A stretch of 64,000 bases of DNA from Deroplatys truncata (Eukaryota > Arthropoda > Insecta > Mantodea > Mantidae): contig CM060985.1 of assembly GCA_030765065.1 (NCBI GenBank), positions 7,998,001 through 8,062,000 of the forward strand, written 5' to 3'. The notes beneath the pieces are model-generated. The model ran no database searches, was not told where the DNA came from, and saw nothing but the letters and a program-made list of their open reading frames with translations. Both the position numbers and the translations under genes were made by a program. Positions 12,301 to 23,639 of the stretch are shown one piece after another (position 1 is the stretch's first letter; every line of letters begins with the position of its first letter).

Positions 12301-13300
12301 AAATGTACAAATAAAGTATCTATCTATCTAACTTATCATTAGGTCCTGGCCATACAGAAAATGTCTATAAAGTTTTGTAAGTCACCTCTGTCTAGTTTTC
12401 CTTCCACATCCTACTGTGTGGAGGGTTTCCATTCCCTTCCCCCAACTCTTTTGAAGTCTCTGCTAAGTGTAGTGACACCTCCTTGGAGACAGTGCGTTTT
12501 CTCTGTGTCCTATCACCACTGGCATGGAAGCTCCATTAACCTTCCCTGATTGTTGCACCTCTGCTTCTGTTGCCAGTAGCTCCTGCTGTTCAGGTCTGCC
12601 AAGTTACCAAATTGAAGAACAGCATGACATCCTTTGGCCATATGTCGCTACAGGAAATTTCTCTCATATCTAACTCTGGCACTAAAATCTTCTGTGATGT
12701 TTATACCTGTCCCCCTAAGGTATTTGTATTCTGCAATTTGTGGTATACAATAGGTAAATTTCCGTTTCCCCATCTACCTACTCTGTGCATGTTCATTGTC
12801 GACACATTTATGCACCAACATCTGTCATGTAGCTCACAATATTATTTCTCCTATTTTGATTTTGCAAATAGTCCACTTGTCTACTGCAGCACCTCCATAT
12901 GTAATACTTCTTCCTTTCCACAGCACTTGTTAAAACATTACTTACTTCATTTCTTCTGATCACTTCCTGAGATTGCACACCACCAGCTCCCCTCTAGTTT
13001 TGTATCGCCTGGTGCACCTCCAAATGAGGGAAGCAAAACATTATTAACTTTTTCATGTGGTATAATTATACTTTTTAGCTGATTCAATAACTGTGTGTCC
13101 CTATGATAACTTACTCTGGATGCTATGAAGATTCAGTAACTTTTAATTTCTTATCCAGTTCTATAACCATTTCAGTATAATATGGAGTGCTGTTTGAGGT
13201 CACTGCTGAACCTGATTGTTGGGTTGAAGACAACATGATTTCAGCCTCAACCTCAATAATGGGGTCTTCTTTACTCTATATCATCTCAAATGTTGAATTC
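9349..13300 (-). mobile_element. Decayed non-LTR retrotransposon (ORF2: endonuclease and RT), minus strand
   Basis: Reading from high to low coordinates. About 11850-11560 matches an APE endonuclease (DHWGKEEKKIDDNSLACRR, LLMFCDALELGILSGSNGQD). About 10960-10900 has VFKEGTFPQE and VIVCPIYKKGSTT. About 10530-10400 carries the RT blocks LRRGVRQGCIL, FNFVVDDIP and a decayed YADD as YVNDLILI. About 10240-10190 has FTYLGITLSMNGEA, and about 10090-10010 has RASLLYGAEIWDWE. A further RT C-terminal block lies at 9530-9410 (ILDSQLTWNKLIDYITSKAK). Stops and frameshifts are everywhere. The end above 12342 is unclear, and the clade is not certain. Confidence 0.75.
11947..12325 (+). mobile_element. 5'-truncated LINE 3' end with 16 bp target duplication
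   Basis: A 379 bp insert is flanked by ATCTAACTTATCATTA at 11931-11946 and again at 12326-12341. On the plus strand it starts within an ORF2 C-terminus, CELCGGSESTEHYMTECKE, a Cys-His knuckle followed by LAEWRQEVWEEKGEKM. It ends in an untranslated tail with (TATC)n repeats. This is classic target-primed reverse transcription with 5' truncation. It interrupts the endonuclease part of the older minus-strand LINE and is therefore younger. Confidence 0.85.
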
Positions 13301-14029
13301 TTCCTGTAGGATTGTAACCTTTATAAGCCCGCCCAATGGAAGGTCCATTGTGTACTGTTTTTTGGAGGGTTATAAGCACTGTCACTGTGTTTCACATTCC
13401 CATACAGCTAACTTGATTAATTCAATTTTATCTCCATTAGTTTTACAATTTGAAATAAAGATATGATTTCGCTAATATTCCACTGCTTATCTATCTTCCT
13501 TTAGTTAATAATTATAATGTGTATCAAAACAATTTGAAATATTGAAGTTCAATTTGCTTCTTGTATGAAAATTTATCTATGTTATTATCTTTCAGAATGT
13601 TGTTTTAGCTTGGGAAAGTACTCCATTCTAAGATTTTCATATTAGGTCTCCTACTGTGCACTAAATCGTGGTAAGTAGATCTGAATGGGGGACTATTTTA
13701 CCTCCAGATTGTGTTTGGTTCTTAAACCGATCAGCATCATTAGCATTGATATGGACGTTTAATGTTATAGTGGCTAACACAACCCTCGAACCTGCCATTG
13801 GTAGAGGGTCACTTTGACCTAGTTGGGACCATATCCTCTATCCACCACATCATGTCGTGACATGCCAAGATTGACGGACAGAATGTTCATAATGAAGTTA
13901 CATTCCGTTGTTTACGACCAATTATTCTCAAAATGCTATAGAAACAAGTGCCATGTGGAGGGGGACGGTGTTGTAGCAACCGTGCTGAATGAAAGTCCAT
14001 TTACAACTACAGGAACGTTTGGTGTGTAA
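13301..14029. other. No gene recognised
   Basis: AT-rich spacer. The 13740-14029 part has higher GC and is probably the 3' untranslated flank of the adjoining minus-strand Penelope-like element. No motif settles this. Confidence 0.4.
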
Positions 14030-14974
14030 ATAGTTCTAAGCCCTCCTTTAGGATGTCATTATTGATAATTCTACCAAGTTATGTGGTAATCAGAAAGATA
14101 TCCGTCTTCATTGTCAGGGTTTCTCTAATTCAGTGTCGGTTGTACTGCTATCTGCACTGTGTCATACATCATTGAAATTTCATTAGGTCTGGTAAATCCC
14201 TCATTTCTTAGTGTTCAATATAATGTCCTTTATCAGATGATGAAGCAAGTTTCTAAGGTTGTGTATATTGTATGGAGCCAATTTTATGCCATATTCTAGA
14301 AACAGTTTTTTGAATTTGTTATGAATTTTTGGGTGGAACGTGAATCTGCTCTACCTTTCAGTGAGATATCCCCGCTGTTGAAAGCGGTGATGTCCACATT
14401 TTTTTGTGTTTTCTATTATTGTATTAGTTTGTCCACTATGTGGCTATTTTTGAACTTTTTGATATTACCTGTTTGTGTTCATTTTCTTGGAGTGGTAAGT
14501 TTATCAAGCTATGGAATATGCCATAGAGGATTATAACTATGATTTGGTCTTGCAAATTTAACAGTTTCAGGGCGTCATCTAACTGCTTCTTTGGTCATCC
14601 AGGTACCTTACCCAGGTTTAAGCATGTGTAAAAAGGATTTTATTAGACAAATCTCATAAGTCCACTGACGCCAATGAAAAAATCTAAAGTTTGCTCTAAC
14701 CCTAAGTTTGTCAATTTTCTAGTTCTTTTCACTTTTTGGCAGTTTTAATACTTCTAACTAATCCTTATGCTATTTTTGTATTTGGCCAGTAAGAATGTTT
14801 GTGAAAAGTGATGTTACATCAAAAGAGACTAGCATTTCTTCTGGTGGTGAAGGAATATCTTGGATTTTTTGGACTAATTCTGTCGGTTCTTTATGCTCAG
14901 GTGTTCATATGTTTCAGAAGAGTTGAACTTGTTCACTAGCCATGTGACTAATAAGTGAAACAAGAGTCATTCCG
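14030..14974 (-). mobile_element. Penelope-like element, RT and GIY-YIG remnant (copy 1)
   Basis: Reverse reading gives QVQLF, EPTELVQKIQDI, PSPPEEMLVSFDVTSLFTN (about 14870-14790), the Penelope RT signature with its first catalytic Asp. Further on come a decayed RPETVKFARPNH block and, near 14210, the EGIYQT start of a GIY-YIG nuclease. It is the counterpart of the plus-strand copy at 29810-30735. Many stops make it dead. Penelope elements prime reverse transcription with a GIY-YIG nuclease rather than an APE nuclease. Confidence 0.78.
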
Positions 14975-15203
14975 GCTGAGGTCAATGGATTTTTTCGGGC
15001 GTAAAAAGCCTTAGCATGGCTTCCTTCGGAAGGGAAATAAACCTGGTGGTCACATGTCATAGGTTTATGGCATGTAAAATAACCTCAAGCCTGATAAAAG
15101 AGGCTTCTGAACATCATTTCCAGTCTTTCATGTCCAATATACAATAAGACGCAAGGACCACAGCAGTTTAAGAGCGCCCATAAAAAAAAAACTCAATTTA
15201 ATT
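14975..15203 (+). mobile_element. tRNA-derived SINE, head-truncated
   Basis: It shares the body AGCATGGCTTCCTTCGGAAG and the tail (CACAGCAGTT, then ACTCAATTTAATT) with the SINEs at 28957-29231, 37815-39508 and 40351-40632. The tRNA-like head is missing. It lies between Rep-E and the Penelope-like copy, which are adjacent in the other copy (29650-29810), so it inserted into that junction. Confidence 0.8.
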
Positions 15204-15420
15204 TTAAAAGTGTTATTAATCCACCCACAATCTCTATATGTTAAAAAGTTTTTCTCTATATAATCACTTCCAATAACTTATAAGCATAAAAATCGGCATG
15301 TAATTTTTTAGATATTGATTAATCACTTTTGATATGCTAATACAAGACACACCTTACATCAAATGATTTATTATAAATGTGCAGAAATGTTATTTTGAGC
15401 TTATGAAAACCAATATAAAA
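15204..15420 (+). repeat. Rep-E, copy 1
   Basis: The segment around 15250-15415 matches the reverse complement of 29655-29800. Shared blocks are CACTTTTGATATGCTAATAC, AAATCATTTGATG and CTTATGAAAACC. In both places it lies directly upstream of a Penelope-like RT, so it is likely part of that element's 5' region. Confidence 0.65.
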
Positions 15421-16849
15421 AAAAATGCTGTGCAGATATTAATTTTAATTAGTGTAGACAAAAACTGTTTTGTAATCTCTCGTATGAGTTGGCAGCCAGA
15501 GCTCTTACTCCTGAGCAATCGGATAAAAGAACATGGTAGTGATTCAGGTTTTTACAATTACAATGAAAGTAAGCCCTTACCTCATCACAACAGAGGTTGT
15601 AGATTTCCTTCTCCTGCATCTCTGGCAACTTGTCTTCAGTGCACTCCAGACCAGCTCCCAAACTAATTTCTCTTCTGATAGTTTCATGCACCTCTTCTCA
15701 CATTTGGAGGTTTAACCTATACACTTTGAGATCTGGAGACCATACAAGCCATAATCCTGTTTTTAAAAGTTTTCTAAATAATCACTTTACTTGTACAGTG
15801 TAACAGTCTTGCTGAAAGTAACCAGACCAAGAATAAATATCAATCAGTTCACAAGATAATGCATTCCGAACACCATACCCCAATTTTTTCATCTTAGTAT
15901 TTCCTACATTAAATCGAGTTTCTTTGAGCTTCAATACTACCTAACCTAAGTCAAAACATAGCCAAGTAGTTGAAACCGTGCTTCATTGGAGAAGTTTACA
16001 ACAACTAGTTCTTAACATTTCTATAAAAGCACTGATCATGTCTGGTTTAAATTTTCAGAATTTTTTAGCTGAACTCATTCAAATCACAGTTTCCTTTGAA
16101 AACTGTCACAGAGGCATTTGAGGAGAAAGGAGAAATTAAGACAAAATAATTAAAACAGAGTTAAGTACGCACTGCTTCACTTCTTATTGAGAATCGAACC
16201 GCTTCTCTGCTTGGAGCAGGCACACCTAGAATAACACCCCTGCAATGAAATGTGTATTAAAACATAAAACCAAAAACACTGGTAACTAACATGTAAACAC
16301 TAAAATCCCTTCAGAACTTGATGCAAGCCCATGGGAAATGAAGAAACAAGGTTTCAAGATGTGCTGCGGTATGCCAAGCACTTGTATATGTGTTATTAAA
16401 TTTTTCTACTTTTATCAACATTAGCTATGGAAAATATTTAATTGCAAATGGATTACTTAATATTTTCAAATAATTGTACTAACATTTTCAGCATCTTCTT
16501 TATATTCAAAATTCTCCTAAAAATTAACTTTGGTACACATAGCATTTTGAATAATAAAATGTTGCTCGAGTGATTTTCTTCATATCCTTTAATGCTGTCC
16601 AACCAAAGTACAATTTGGAATTCAATTGATTTTTCATGTTTGTGTTATGCTCTTTACTGACACACAAGTACACATAAAATTTTTTTCTAAAATGCACTTC
16701 TGTATTAAAAATTCAGGAGACTTAAAACATGAATATTTGGTTAAATGTTGATATCAAACTTTTTGGCTCAAATGTTGTACTTCCTTCAACATAATTATCT
16801 AACATTACAAAAATATGATAAAACATTATGAACTTTTGTGTTGTGTCAG
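15421..16849. other. Unassigned spacer with one exon-like frame
   Basis: On the minus strand, 15691-15581 reads MHETIRREISLGAGLE then LPEMQEKEIYNLCCDE. It is followed by a good donor (GTAAGG) at 15580, and the frame stays open to 15449. It is acidic and soluble-looking. I do not recognise the family, and no acceptor or partner exon was found. The rest is AT-rich with nothing seen. Confidence 0.35.
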
Positions 16850-17318
16850 ATGACTTTTGTGGGTGCAAGATGAAATATTTTCAAGTAATCCCACCCGCCC
16901 ACCTTAGTCCAAAGTCCTTTATATGGGAAAAGTTTAATATTTTTTTTAAAAATACTTAAATAAATGCTACTAACAATTTTGATCATCTCATAAACTTGAG
17001 ATATTAACATGATGAATAAAGCATATCTGTTAAGCATTATGCAATTTGGAAACTATGAAACATATATATGTACTTATTTAAATTCAGCTGTTTTGTAGCA
17101 TCAACCTTCTGAGATATTTGCTTTTATATCTTTAAATTATTCCACGTTATCAAATTGTTTTCTTGTGAGCTTGTAACTGGTATATCAGTTTACAAGTAGT
17201 TATTATGATATATACATATTAATGGTGATCAGCACAAAAAGGATAGGGAAATAACATTTCATATGAATAACTATGAAATAGTATTAAGAAAAAGTCATGT
17301 GACTGTTGCACATCAGAA
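16850..17318 (+). repeat. Rep-A, diverged 3' part
   Basis: Degenerate alignment to the copy at 20425-21384: a TCCTTTATATGGGAAAAGTT block, AACAATTTTGATCAT, GAGATATTTGCTTTTAT and the end AAAAAGTCATGTGACTG with CACATCAGA. The 5' terminus is missing. The Harbinger derivative at 17322 is inserted right at its 3' edge. Confidence 0.5.
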
Positions 17319-17321
17319 TTT

Positions 17322-18696
17322 GGGTCGAATTCATAGTTGTCACTTATTTCAACGAAGTCCTTAAGCAGCGATTTTCAATACACAGATGCTACTCTTTCAG
17401 GCGAATAAGGAAGCTCCAACATCCGTTTATATGCAATATGTAGAGCCGATGGCAACTTGCATCAACTGCCTACAACAGAGGTTAATGATAATAGCAATTT
17501 CGTGGAGTATATGGAATTTCATAACGAAATTGTACTATGCATTAATAACAAATTTGCGGGATTTGCAGAATTCACTTGAAATGCATAGAGATGCTGAAAT
17601 TAAGAAGTGATATCGGTTTACCAAAGCCACTGTTGTAATAATCTAATGCCTCTGCTAAACAACGTAACCTTAATAAACAGGATTACTTTAATAGATAATG
17701 TATAGAATCTCAGTGCCATGACACTATCCATGTTTTCTGTTCAGATGCTTTCCCATTTATGTTGTCCAAAGTCCTTAGTTCCCTAGAAAACGAGATTCTG
17801 CTGTACTTATTAAATCCTTTAATTATTGCAGAAATATTTCCGCATTTTATTTTAAGTACATCTCTGCAATGTTTTTCTTGATCAAATTGCCTATTTTGCA
17901 TAATTACCGCCACTGCAATGGATCATTTAACAAGTCACATATCTTTACCATTAATTTGTAAATATACATTGGATTATCAAAATCTTGAACGGAGGTTTAT
18001 TAATTTTGCATGTAAAACCACTGTTAAAGCCAAACATTGTAAGTTATTGGGTACTTTTGCTTCTCTGATTACTGCTAGATGGTGTAGTAATTGCATTTGT
18101 GATTTGCATATACACAGGTGCATGTTGTAAATACTTCTAGCTACTGACACTTTACGCTAGAAAGTCAGGTTTTCAGTTTTAAATCAGTAAATACCACTTA
18201 AGGCCAGAACATTACACAGTGTCCATCTCTCTGCATTGCACGATGTCTTAATATCTCAGCACCAACTCTTTCTACTCACTGAAATGTTTTCCCTTTGGCA
18301 TGTTTTCGTCCTAAGTAGGGCAACTGTATAACTATTACTACAAACCCTTAACTAAATTTACAATCTACTTGATTTTAAATGAAAGTTAACTAATCAATAA
18401 ATGTACCATTTAAAACTCGCAAACTTCTGCCACATGCTGTTGAACAGAACGATGAAAATGGCAGCTGGCGTATGGTGACCTGCATGTTTGTTTACACATT
18501 CCTTCATGCATCCGAGTGGCTGTGAAACAGCTGAACCATGTTGCCACGTGTGCTTTGGAAATAAGTGAGCGTTTAGGACTAAGCATATAAGTACCATCTA
18601 TGTATACCAAATGGTAATAAGCATTTACTTATCACAAGGAATACTTATTGCTTAAGCATCTCCTTTTTACATAAGCAATGACTATGAATTCAATCC
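17322..18696 (-). mobile_element. 1.4 kb Harbinger derivative (copy 1)
   Basis: Ends are inverted repeats, GGGTCGAATTCATAGT at the left and its near complement (ACTATGAATTCAATCC) at the right. A homologous copy lies in reverse orientation at 37865-39299 with clean TTA duplications. Minus-strand frames preserve a Myb/SANT start near 18275 (MPKGKHFSE) and MQNRQFDQEKHCRDVLKIKC at 17895-17840. There is no transposase DDE motif, so it is a non-autonomous or internally deleted Harbinger. The flanks here (TTT and TAA) do not match well. Confidence 0.72.
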
Positions 18697-18769
18697 TAAG
18701 TGCATAATTACATCATAGAGTGCAAAATCAGTGTGGACTTACAGTAACATTGTATTGACTGTTTACATC

Positions 18770-19625
18770 CTTCCCTATCCTCTCTCTGCACCTCTGTTAG
18801 CTGTAGATATAGTGTTATGTATTACTATATGTACATAATTGTATTATCCATTTACAACCCTCTCCCGTTTATAATAAAAAATCTCTTCCCTATTGTCTCC
18901 CTGCACCTCTGTTAGCTGTAGATATAGTTATGTATTCATGTATTTTGTTAACAGTATTATATATTAACAACTCTCTCCCTTTTATAATAAAAAATTCCCT
19001 TCCCTATCCCCTCCCTGCACCCTCCTTCATGTACCCTTACATTTTCATCATTGTGTTGAGTGTTTATTTCCCTCCTGCTTCCCTATGCCTCTGTAAACTT
19101 CCAATGGACTGTTACATCTGCAATTTTTGGGGCTGATTTCTGAAAGATGCAGTGTTTTAAAGCAGAAAACAAAATACAGTGGAATCTCAGTGATGTCAAA
19201 ACATCTTTAATGGAATTTAATTAACTCCCATGCAAGAAAATAATTTTAATTGTCTTTCAGTCAAAATAAAGGGTTTAATAATCACTTAATGTTGTCAAAA
19301 TGAATCAGCTTACTTAAATGCTGTTCTATCTTACAATCTTCTGTCATTTAGACTGAATATTATGTATTAAAATTTATCTGCCTTGATTGAAAGTGATTCC
19401 AAATACTTATTTTTAACCTAATTGCAGGCAAGGAGGGAAGGCAGTTTACAGGTCTTTCTCTCTCATTCATCCAAACTAATTTTAATAGGAATGTGCCTTT
19501 AAATCATTTAATGTTGAGCCCATCTTAAATTGTACATGTTTCCCCATTCAATAAAAAAATGCATGAATTCACTGTATTTTGAACTCCTTCAGAAATCCCC
19601 TCTAAAAATAAAAGAAATATGTGGT
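18770..19625 (+). repeat. Rep-B, copy 1 (2-3 tandem units plus body)
   Basis: About 2.5 units of a 112-114 bp repeat (CCTTCCCTATCC, GTTAGCTGTAGATATAG, ACAACCCTCTCCC) are followed by a roughly 570 bp body. The body matches the reverse complement of 27195-27800 along its length, for example GAAAGATGCAGTGTTTTA, AGCAGAAAACAAAATACAGT and GAAATCCCCTCT. No coding sequence. Class unknown. Confidence 0.75.
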
Positions 19626-19659
19626 AACACCTCTAAATAGCCAAATACTGCTATTAAGT

Positions 19660-19870
19660 GTTGATCATATCAATAGCCATTTAACAGTGGCAACATATTG
19701 TAAGTGGTCAATTGCAGGACATCAAGGTAACTTGAGTATAGGGAAGGTAGGCCACTCCGGCCATTTTGCTCTCATTGGCTGCGCGCCTGTGACGTCATGT
19801 GGAAGGTTGAGCACGTGCGCTCTTTGGATAGTAATTGAAAGAGAACGGTTTAAACCCGTTTTAATACATA
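19660..19870 (+). repeat. Rep-H with a satellite-like monomer upstream
   Basis: 19694-19725 (GTGGCAACATATTGTAAGTG) matches satellite-related units at 26735-26900 read in reverse. 19740-19870 is unusually GC-rich and holds an ATTGGCTGCGCG block, the palindrome TGACGTCA and an ACGTG core. TGTGACGTCATGTGGAAGGT matches the reverse complement near 23560-23600. It could be an old regulatory or transposon end; nothing proves function. Confidence 0.45.
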
Positions 19871-20424
19871 CAATTTAAGGCAAGGATAGGTATACCCATT
19901 GTGTAAACGGTTAAGCAGTAATTAAGGAAGTGTAACATAATGCAATGACATATGTTATGAAAGATACTTTAACTGAAAATGCATAGGAAACTCATTCTAC
20001 TCATTACAAACCAATTTTATCAACACCACCACTCTAACTATTACTAAAATAAAAACTAACAAATTATTATTTGTTTAATCTTAAAAGTAGATTTAAATTT
20101 AGAAGTGGCTGGACATGCTGCTGTTGTAGAATAAATAGATGCCACCCACTGCTGACATTTCCTTGTATTTCTTTTTTCCACGGTTGCAGCTTTTAAATTT
20201 GTATTCAAATGCCGTATCCTAATAAATGTGCAGGTCCTGACCTATATATAAACAATTCTTTTGTCTAAATCAGGGAATTTAGATCAAATTATGTCGCTAA
20301 GTGTTTTCATCACTCTTAACACATTTGAAATATGAAAGCCATGGAATCATATCATCGGGAGACAGACACGGCACTGCATCACCACATAAACTTTTCCGTA
20401 GAGCTAAGCCAAGTAATTCATTTT
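19871..20424. other. No gene recognised
   Basis: AT-rich spacer with no long frame and no repeat matched elsewhere in the window. Confidence 0.5.
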
Positions 20425-21384
20425 TGCTTTCTCTACTACGTATAGTACGTAGGGGAAGTATTGCATTCCACCCAAAAATTTGATACCGAGATTTCACCGG
20501 AAATATATGTTTTGAAACCCCCTGAATAAAAAAAAAAAAAGCATTTTTGGAAATATGTCTGTGTGTGTGTGTGTGTGTGTCTGTGAACAGCACAACTCAG
20601 AAACGAACAGTCGAAATAAACACCAAACTTGGTATTTAGGTTCAATATCTTCCAGAGATGCGACACGAAGCTTTACAAGAAAATCCCCCACCCCAGATTA
20701 ACCTTTACATGGACCAGTTTTCGAAATTTTTAATTTTCTCAAAAATGGCTCTAACGATTTTGATTAAAATATCATATATTTAAGATATTTTTATGATAAA
20801 TGAAATGTATATCTTGAATTTTCTGGGAATGTCTCCAAAAGTATTCTTCATTGTGAACGACTTTTGCATAACTGGTAAGCCATAAGAGATAGACAAAATG
20901 TTACTACACAAAAAATGTAGATCATGTTAAAATAGACAATTTATGTCATATACATTTTTGCTGTTGAGTGAACCATTTTCGAGATATTGCTTGTTATTCC
21001 CTTAAATTTTTCAATACTTATTTTCTCAAATGGGAATTCGTTATTCATTTTTTTGTCTTGGATATGCAAAGAGTATTAATCTGTGGCAAAGAGAATGGTG
21101 CTACACCTAACAACAAGGATATTAAGATATATGTCGATGCTTAAAGGCCACTGTATTTCTATATTGCTCTTGGAATTACAAAACAAGGGGAACATAGTAC
21201 GCCTTAAGCGATAGTCAAATATTTTAGAACTGGTCGCTATGTGTAAAATGTTATTCTCTTTGCATGTCAAAAGATCATTTCTGCGAATGTTTATCTCGAT
21301 TAATATGAAATAAATGGAGAATAGGAGTTTGTAAAAATATTTTGTACAAGAGTAAAGAAAGTCATGCGAGTGTAATACATCAGA
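20425..21384 (+). repeat. Rep-A, longest intact copy with palindromic 5' end
   Basis: It starts CTTTCTCTACTACG-TATA-GTACGTAGGGGAAG, an imperfect palindrome, followed by TATTGCATTCCACCC and CCGAGATTTCACC. Then come a (TG)n run at 20558-20580, GTGAACAGCACAACTC, an AT-rich body with AACGATTTTGATTAAAAT, and the 3' end AAAGAAAGTCATGCGAGTG with ACATCAGA. Its outer 11-12 bp (ACTTTCTCTAC and GTAGAGAAAGT) are complementary, as in a terminal inverted repeat. No transposase. Superfamily unassigned. Confidence 0.7.
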
Positions 21385-22377
21385 TTATTTTAAGTCCCAT
21401 TCATAGTCCTCAGGCCAAAAATATACTGAGCAGACTCGAGCATTATCAGTGTTGAATTTATCGCTCCGTTTACAGCGAGACACCCACATGCGCCTTAGTT
21501 TATAATTTTAGGAAATCTATGATACATAATTCCAGCGGTTAACATTCATTTTGAACACGAATGCACACCACACTTGTATTTCCAAATCCATCCACAACTA
21601 GAACTAACGTTTAGGTAATCAGAAAGAGAATTCTTATTTATAGAGCAACAACGCTCAGCAAAAACATTTGCACCTGTGGGGTACAAAATTGTTGCTCATG
21701 ATTGGTCAGTACAACGCATTACAGAAAAATATTATTTAAAGAGTTGTTCTGCGATTCCTCAAAATAATTATATAGGCATTATTTAAGAATGGTTTTTCCC
21801 CAGAAAATAGGGAATATGCTGTTTTAGAAATTAGTGCGTGAACACGTGTAATTAAATGCACCTATTAGGGTAATTTGGCACACTTTATGACACCTGTTTG
21901 CGCTGTTTCAAATGCACAAGGACTCGGACACAACGTCTCCAAAACTTTCAAGAAGTTCAACAGAAAGATAAAAGAAGGCGAAATCTAACAACTTTTGCTT
22001 TGCCTTAGGGTAATATACCGCTCTTAAATACCAAATCATTTGGAAATTCAGGTATAACATGGACAAAAGGCTGATGACCCTTTTGCATACCTATGTAAGC
22101 GCTCTTTTAAAATCCGAAATAAGTAAAACATTTTCTTTGCCATTTTAAGGGAAACAAACACTTGGTCCATGCTGAGGAATATTGTGATGGTATTCAACTA
22201 GAAAGTGTAATCTGCAATAAAATTACATTATTTTACAACCCCAAATGAGGATTTTCTATAGCTTACTTTTATCACTGTGGTCATCTCTGAAAATGCATAA
22301 CATATATGATTTAAATTATTTATAGCTGTTTAAAGTTTGAAAATATGCACAATATATATTGTAATTATAAAGCTCGG
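21385..22377. other. Spacer between two opposed Rep-A copies
   Basis: AT-rich, no long frame. 21396-21420 (TTAAGTCCCATTCATAGTCC) resembles the Harbinger derivative's terminus, but no matching far end was found. Confidence 0.4.
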
Positions 22378-23163
22378 ATTTTCTACATTCACATGACTTT
22401 CTTTGCTCGCTCTTCTACAAAATATTCATAAAGAAGTTTATTATCCTATCTAACTTGTTAAAGAGAGATGAACTTTAATTACACATTTAGTTGTATGCAT
22501 AAGAAGGATTCAGAAAGCTAAACCAATAGTTAAATTATAAAGCGTGTCGCTATGTGATGGCTTTGAAATTCCATGCTCTTTGCATGACCACGAGGGAAAA
22601 AAGCTGAATAGTGACTTACCACTTAAAAAAGTTTAAGTATTTGAACATTCAGACAAATAACACAGAATATCTTGTACATGGTTAACGCCATAAGAATATT
22701 TATTTGGCATAAAGTGAGGTGCTTTAACGAGATCTACTTCTTTTTGAAGTAATTTTTTAATCTTTTAACCTTTACCAAATTATACAAGCCATTCAAATGA
22801 AGTTCTCACGGGTTAATTACAGGAAATTCAAAATATACATTTTATTTGTCATGCAAATGTTTTAAACATATGCACTTTAATCAAAATGGTATTAGTCATT
22901 TTTGAAAGCATAAAACTAATCGATAATCTCCCATGTAAAGGGTAGTTCGTGATACGGAATCTTATTAAAAAATCATGTTGGAAGATGCTGGAGTTAAATT
23001 CCAAGTTTGGTATTTAACCGACTTTTCGTTTTGAGTTATGCTGTTCACACACACGCACAAGAGTCTCAAAACATGTGTTTCCAGTGAAATCTCGGTATCA
23101 AAATTTTGGGTGGAATACAATACTTCCTCTATTTACTATAAGTAAATAGGAGGGAAAGTAAAA
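22378..23163 (-). repeat. Rep-A, inverted copy
   Basis: The reverse complement of 23163-22378 aligns to 20425-21384: terminal palindrome (CTCCTATTTAC, TATA, GTAAATAGAGG), TTCCACCCAAAATTTTGATA, GAGATTTCACTGGAAACAC, GAACAGCATAACTCAAAACG, then the body and the GAAAGTCATGTGAATGTA end. Together with the plus copy it forms a long inverted pair of about 0.8-0.95 kb arms. Confidence 0.68.
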
Positions 23164-23489
23164 TTGCAGAAATAATGCATAGCCTGAAGGTTCTATTTTA
23201 TTTTTATATGATAGTTTTTCTTCTCACCTTGTCCCTCTCTCCCTCACTTCGTTTATTACATGTTTAAAAGGCAATAATACTTGCTATCTTTTGTAAGAAA
23301 TGCATTGCAATTATAACTTAAATGTTGAAAAATTTAAAGCCAAAAAAAAAAAAATGTGTTGTTTAACAAGACAAGCTGTAAGATAGAGTATATGGCATAG
23401 TTTTGTTTCTTCCTCTGTATTATTTTTCTATTTTATGTTACGGAAACAGAGTTTTGTTTCAAATAAATTTGCTTGAGGTGAGCATATCA

Positions 23490-23620
23490 TGTCAGAAAGC
23501 ATAGACAGGATTTGAATTATATCGTAAACCCTGAGCTTCCACGTGGGAATAGTGATGCCAGCTACCTTCCACATGACATCACTAGCAGACAGCTCGACAG
23601 GCAGTGAATGCGCGGGAAGA
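23490..23620 (-). repeat. Rep-H, inverted copy
   Basis: The reverse complement has AGTGATGTCATGTGGAAGGT, then CACGTGGAAGCTC and GGGTTTA, paralleling 19780-19860. It is locally GC-rich and lies immediately before the satellite array. Confidence 0.4.
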
Positions 23621-23639
23621 GGACCGCCCCCCCCCTGGC

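Noticed and set aside
9478-13000. Plus-strand frames of 60-129 codons across the minus-strand LINE
   Set aside because: They are antisense shadows of decayed ORF2 and have no coherent domains.
21396-21420. Third Harbinger-derivative end
   Set aside because: Similarity is limited to about 15 bases and no matching far end or duplication was found.
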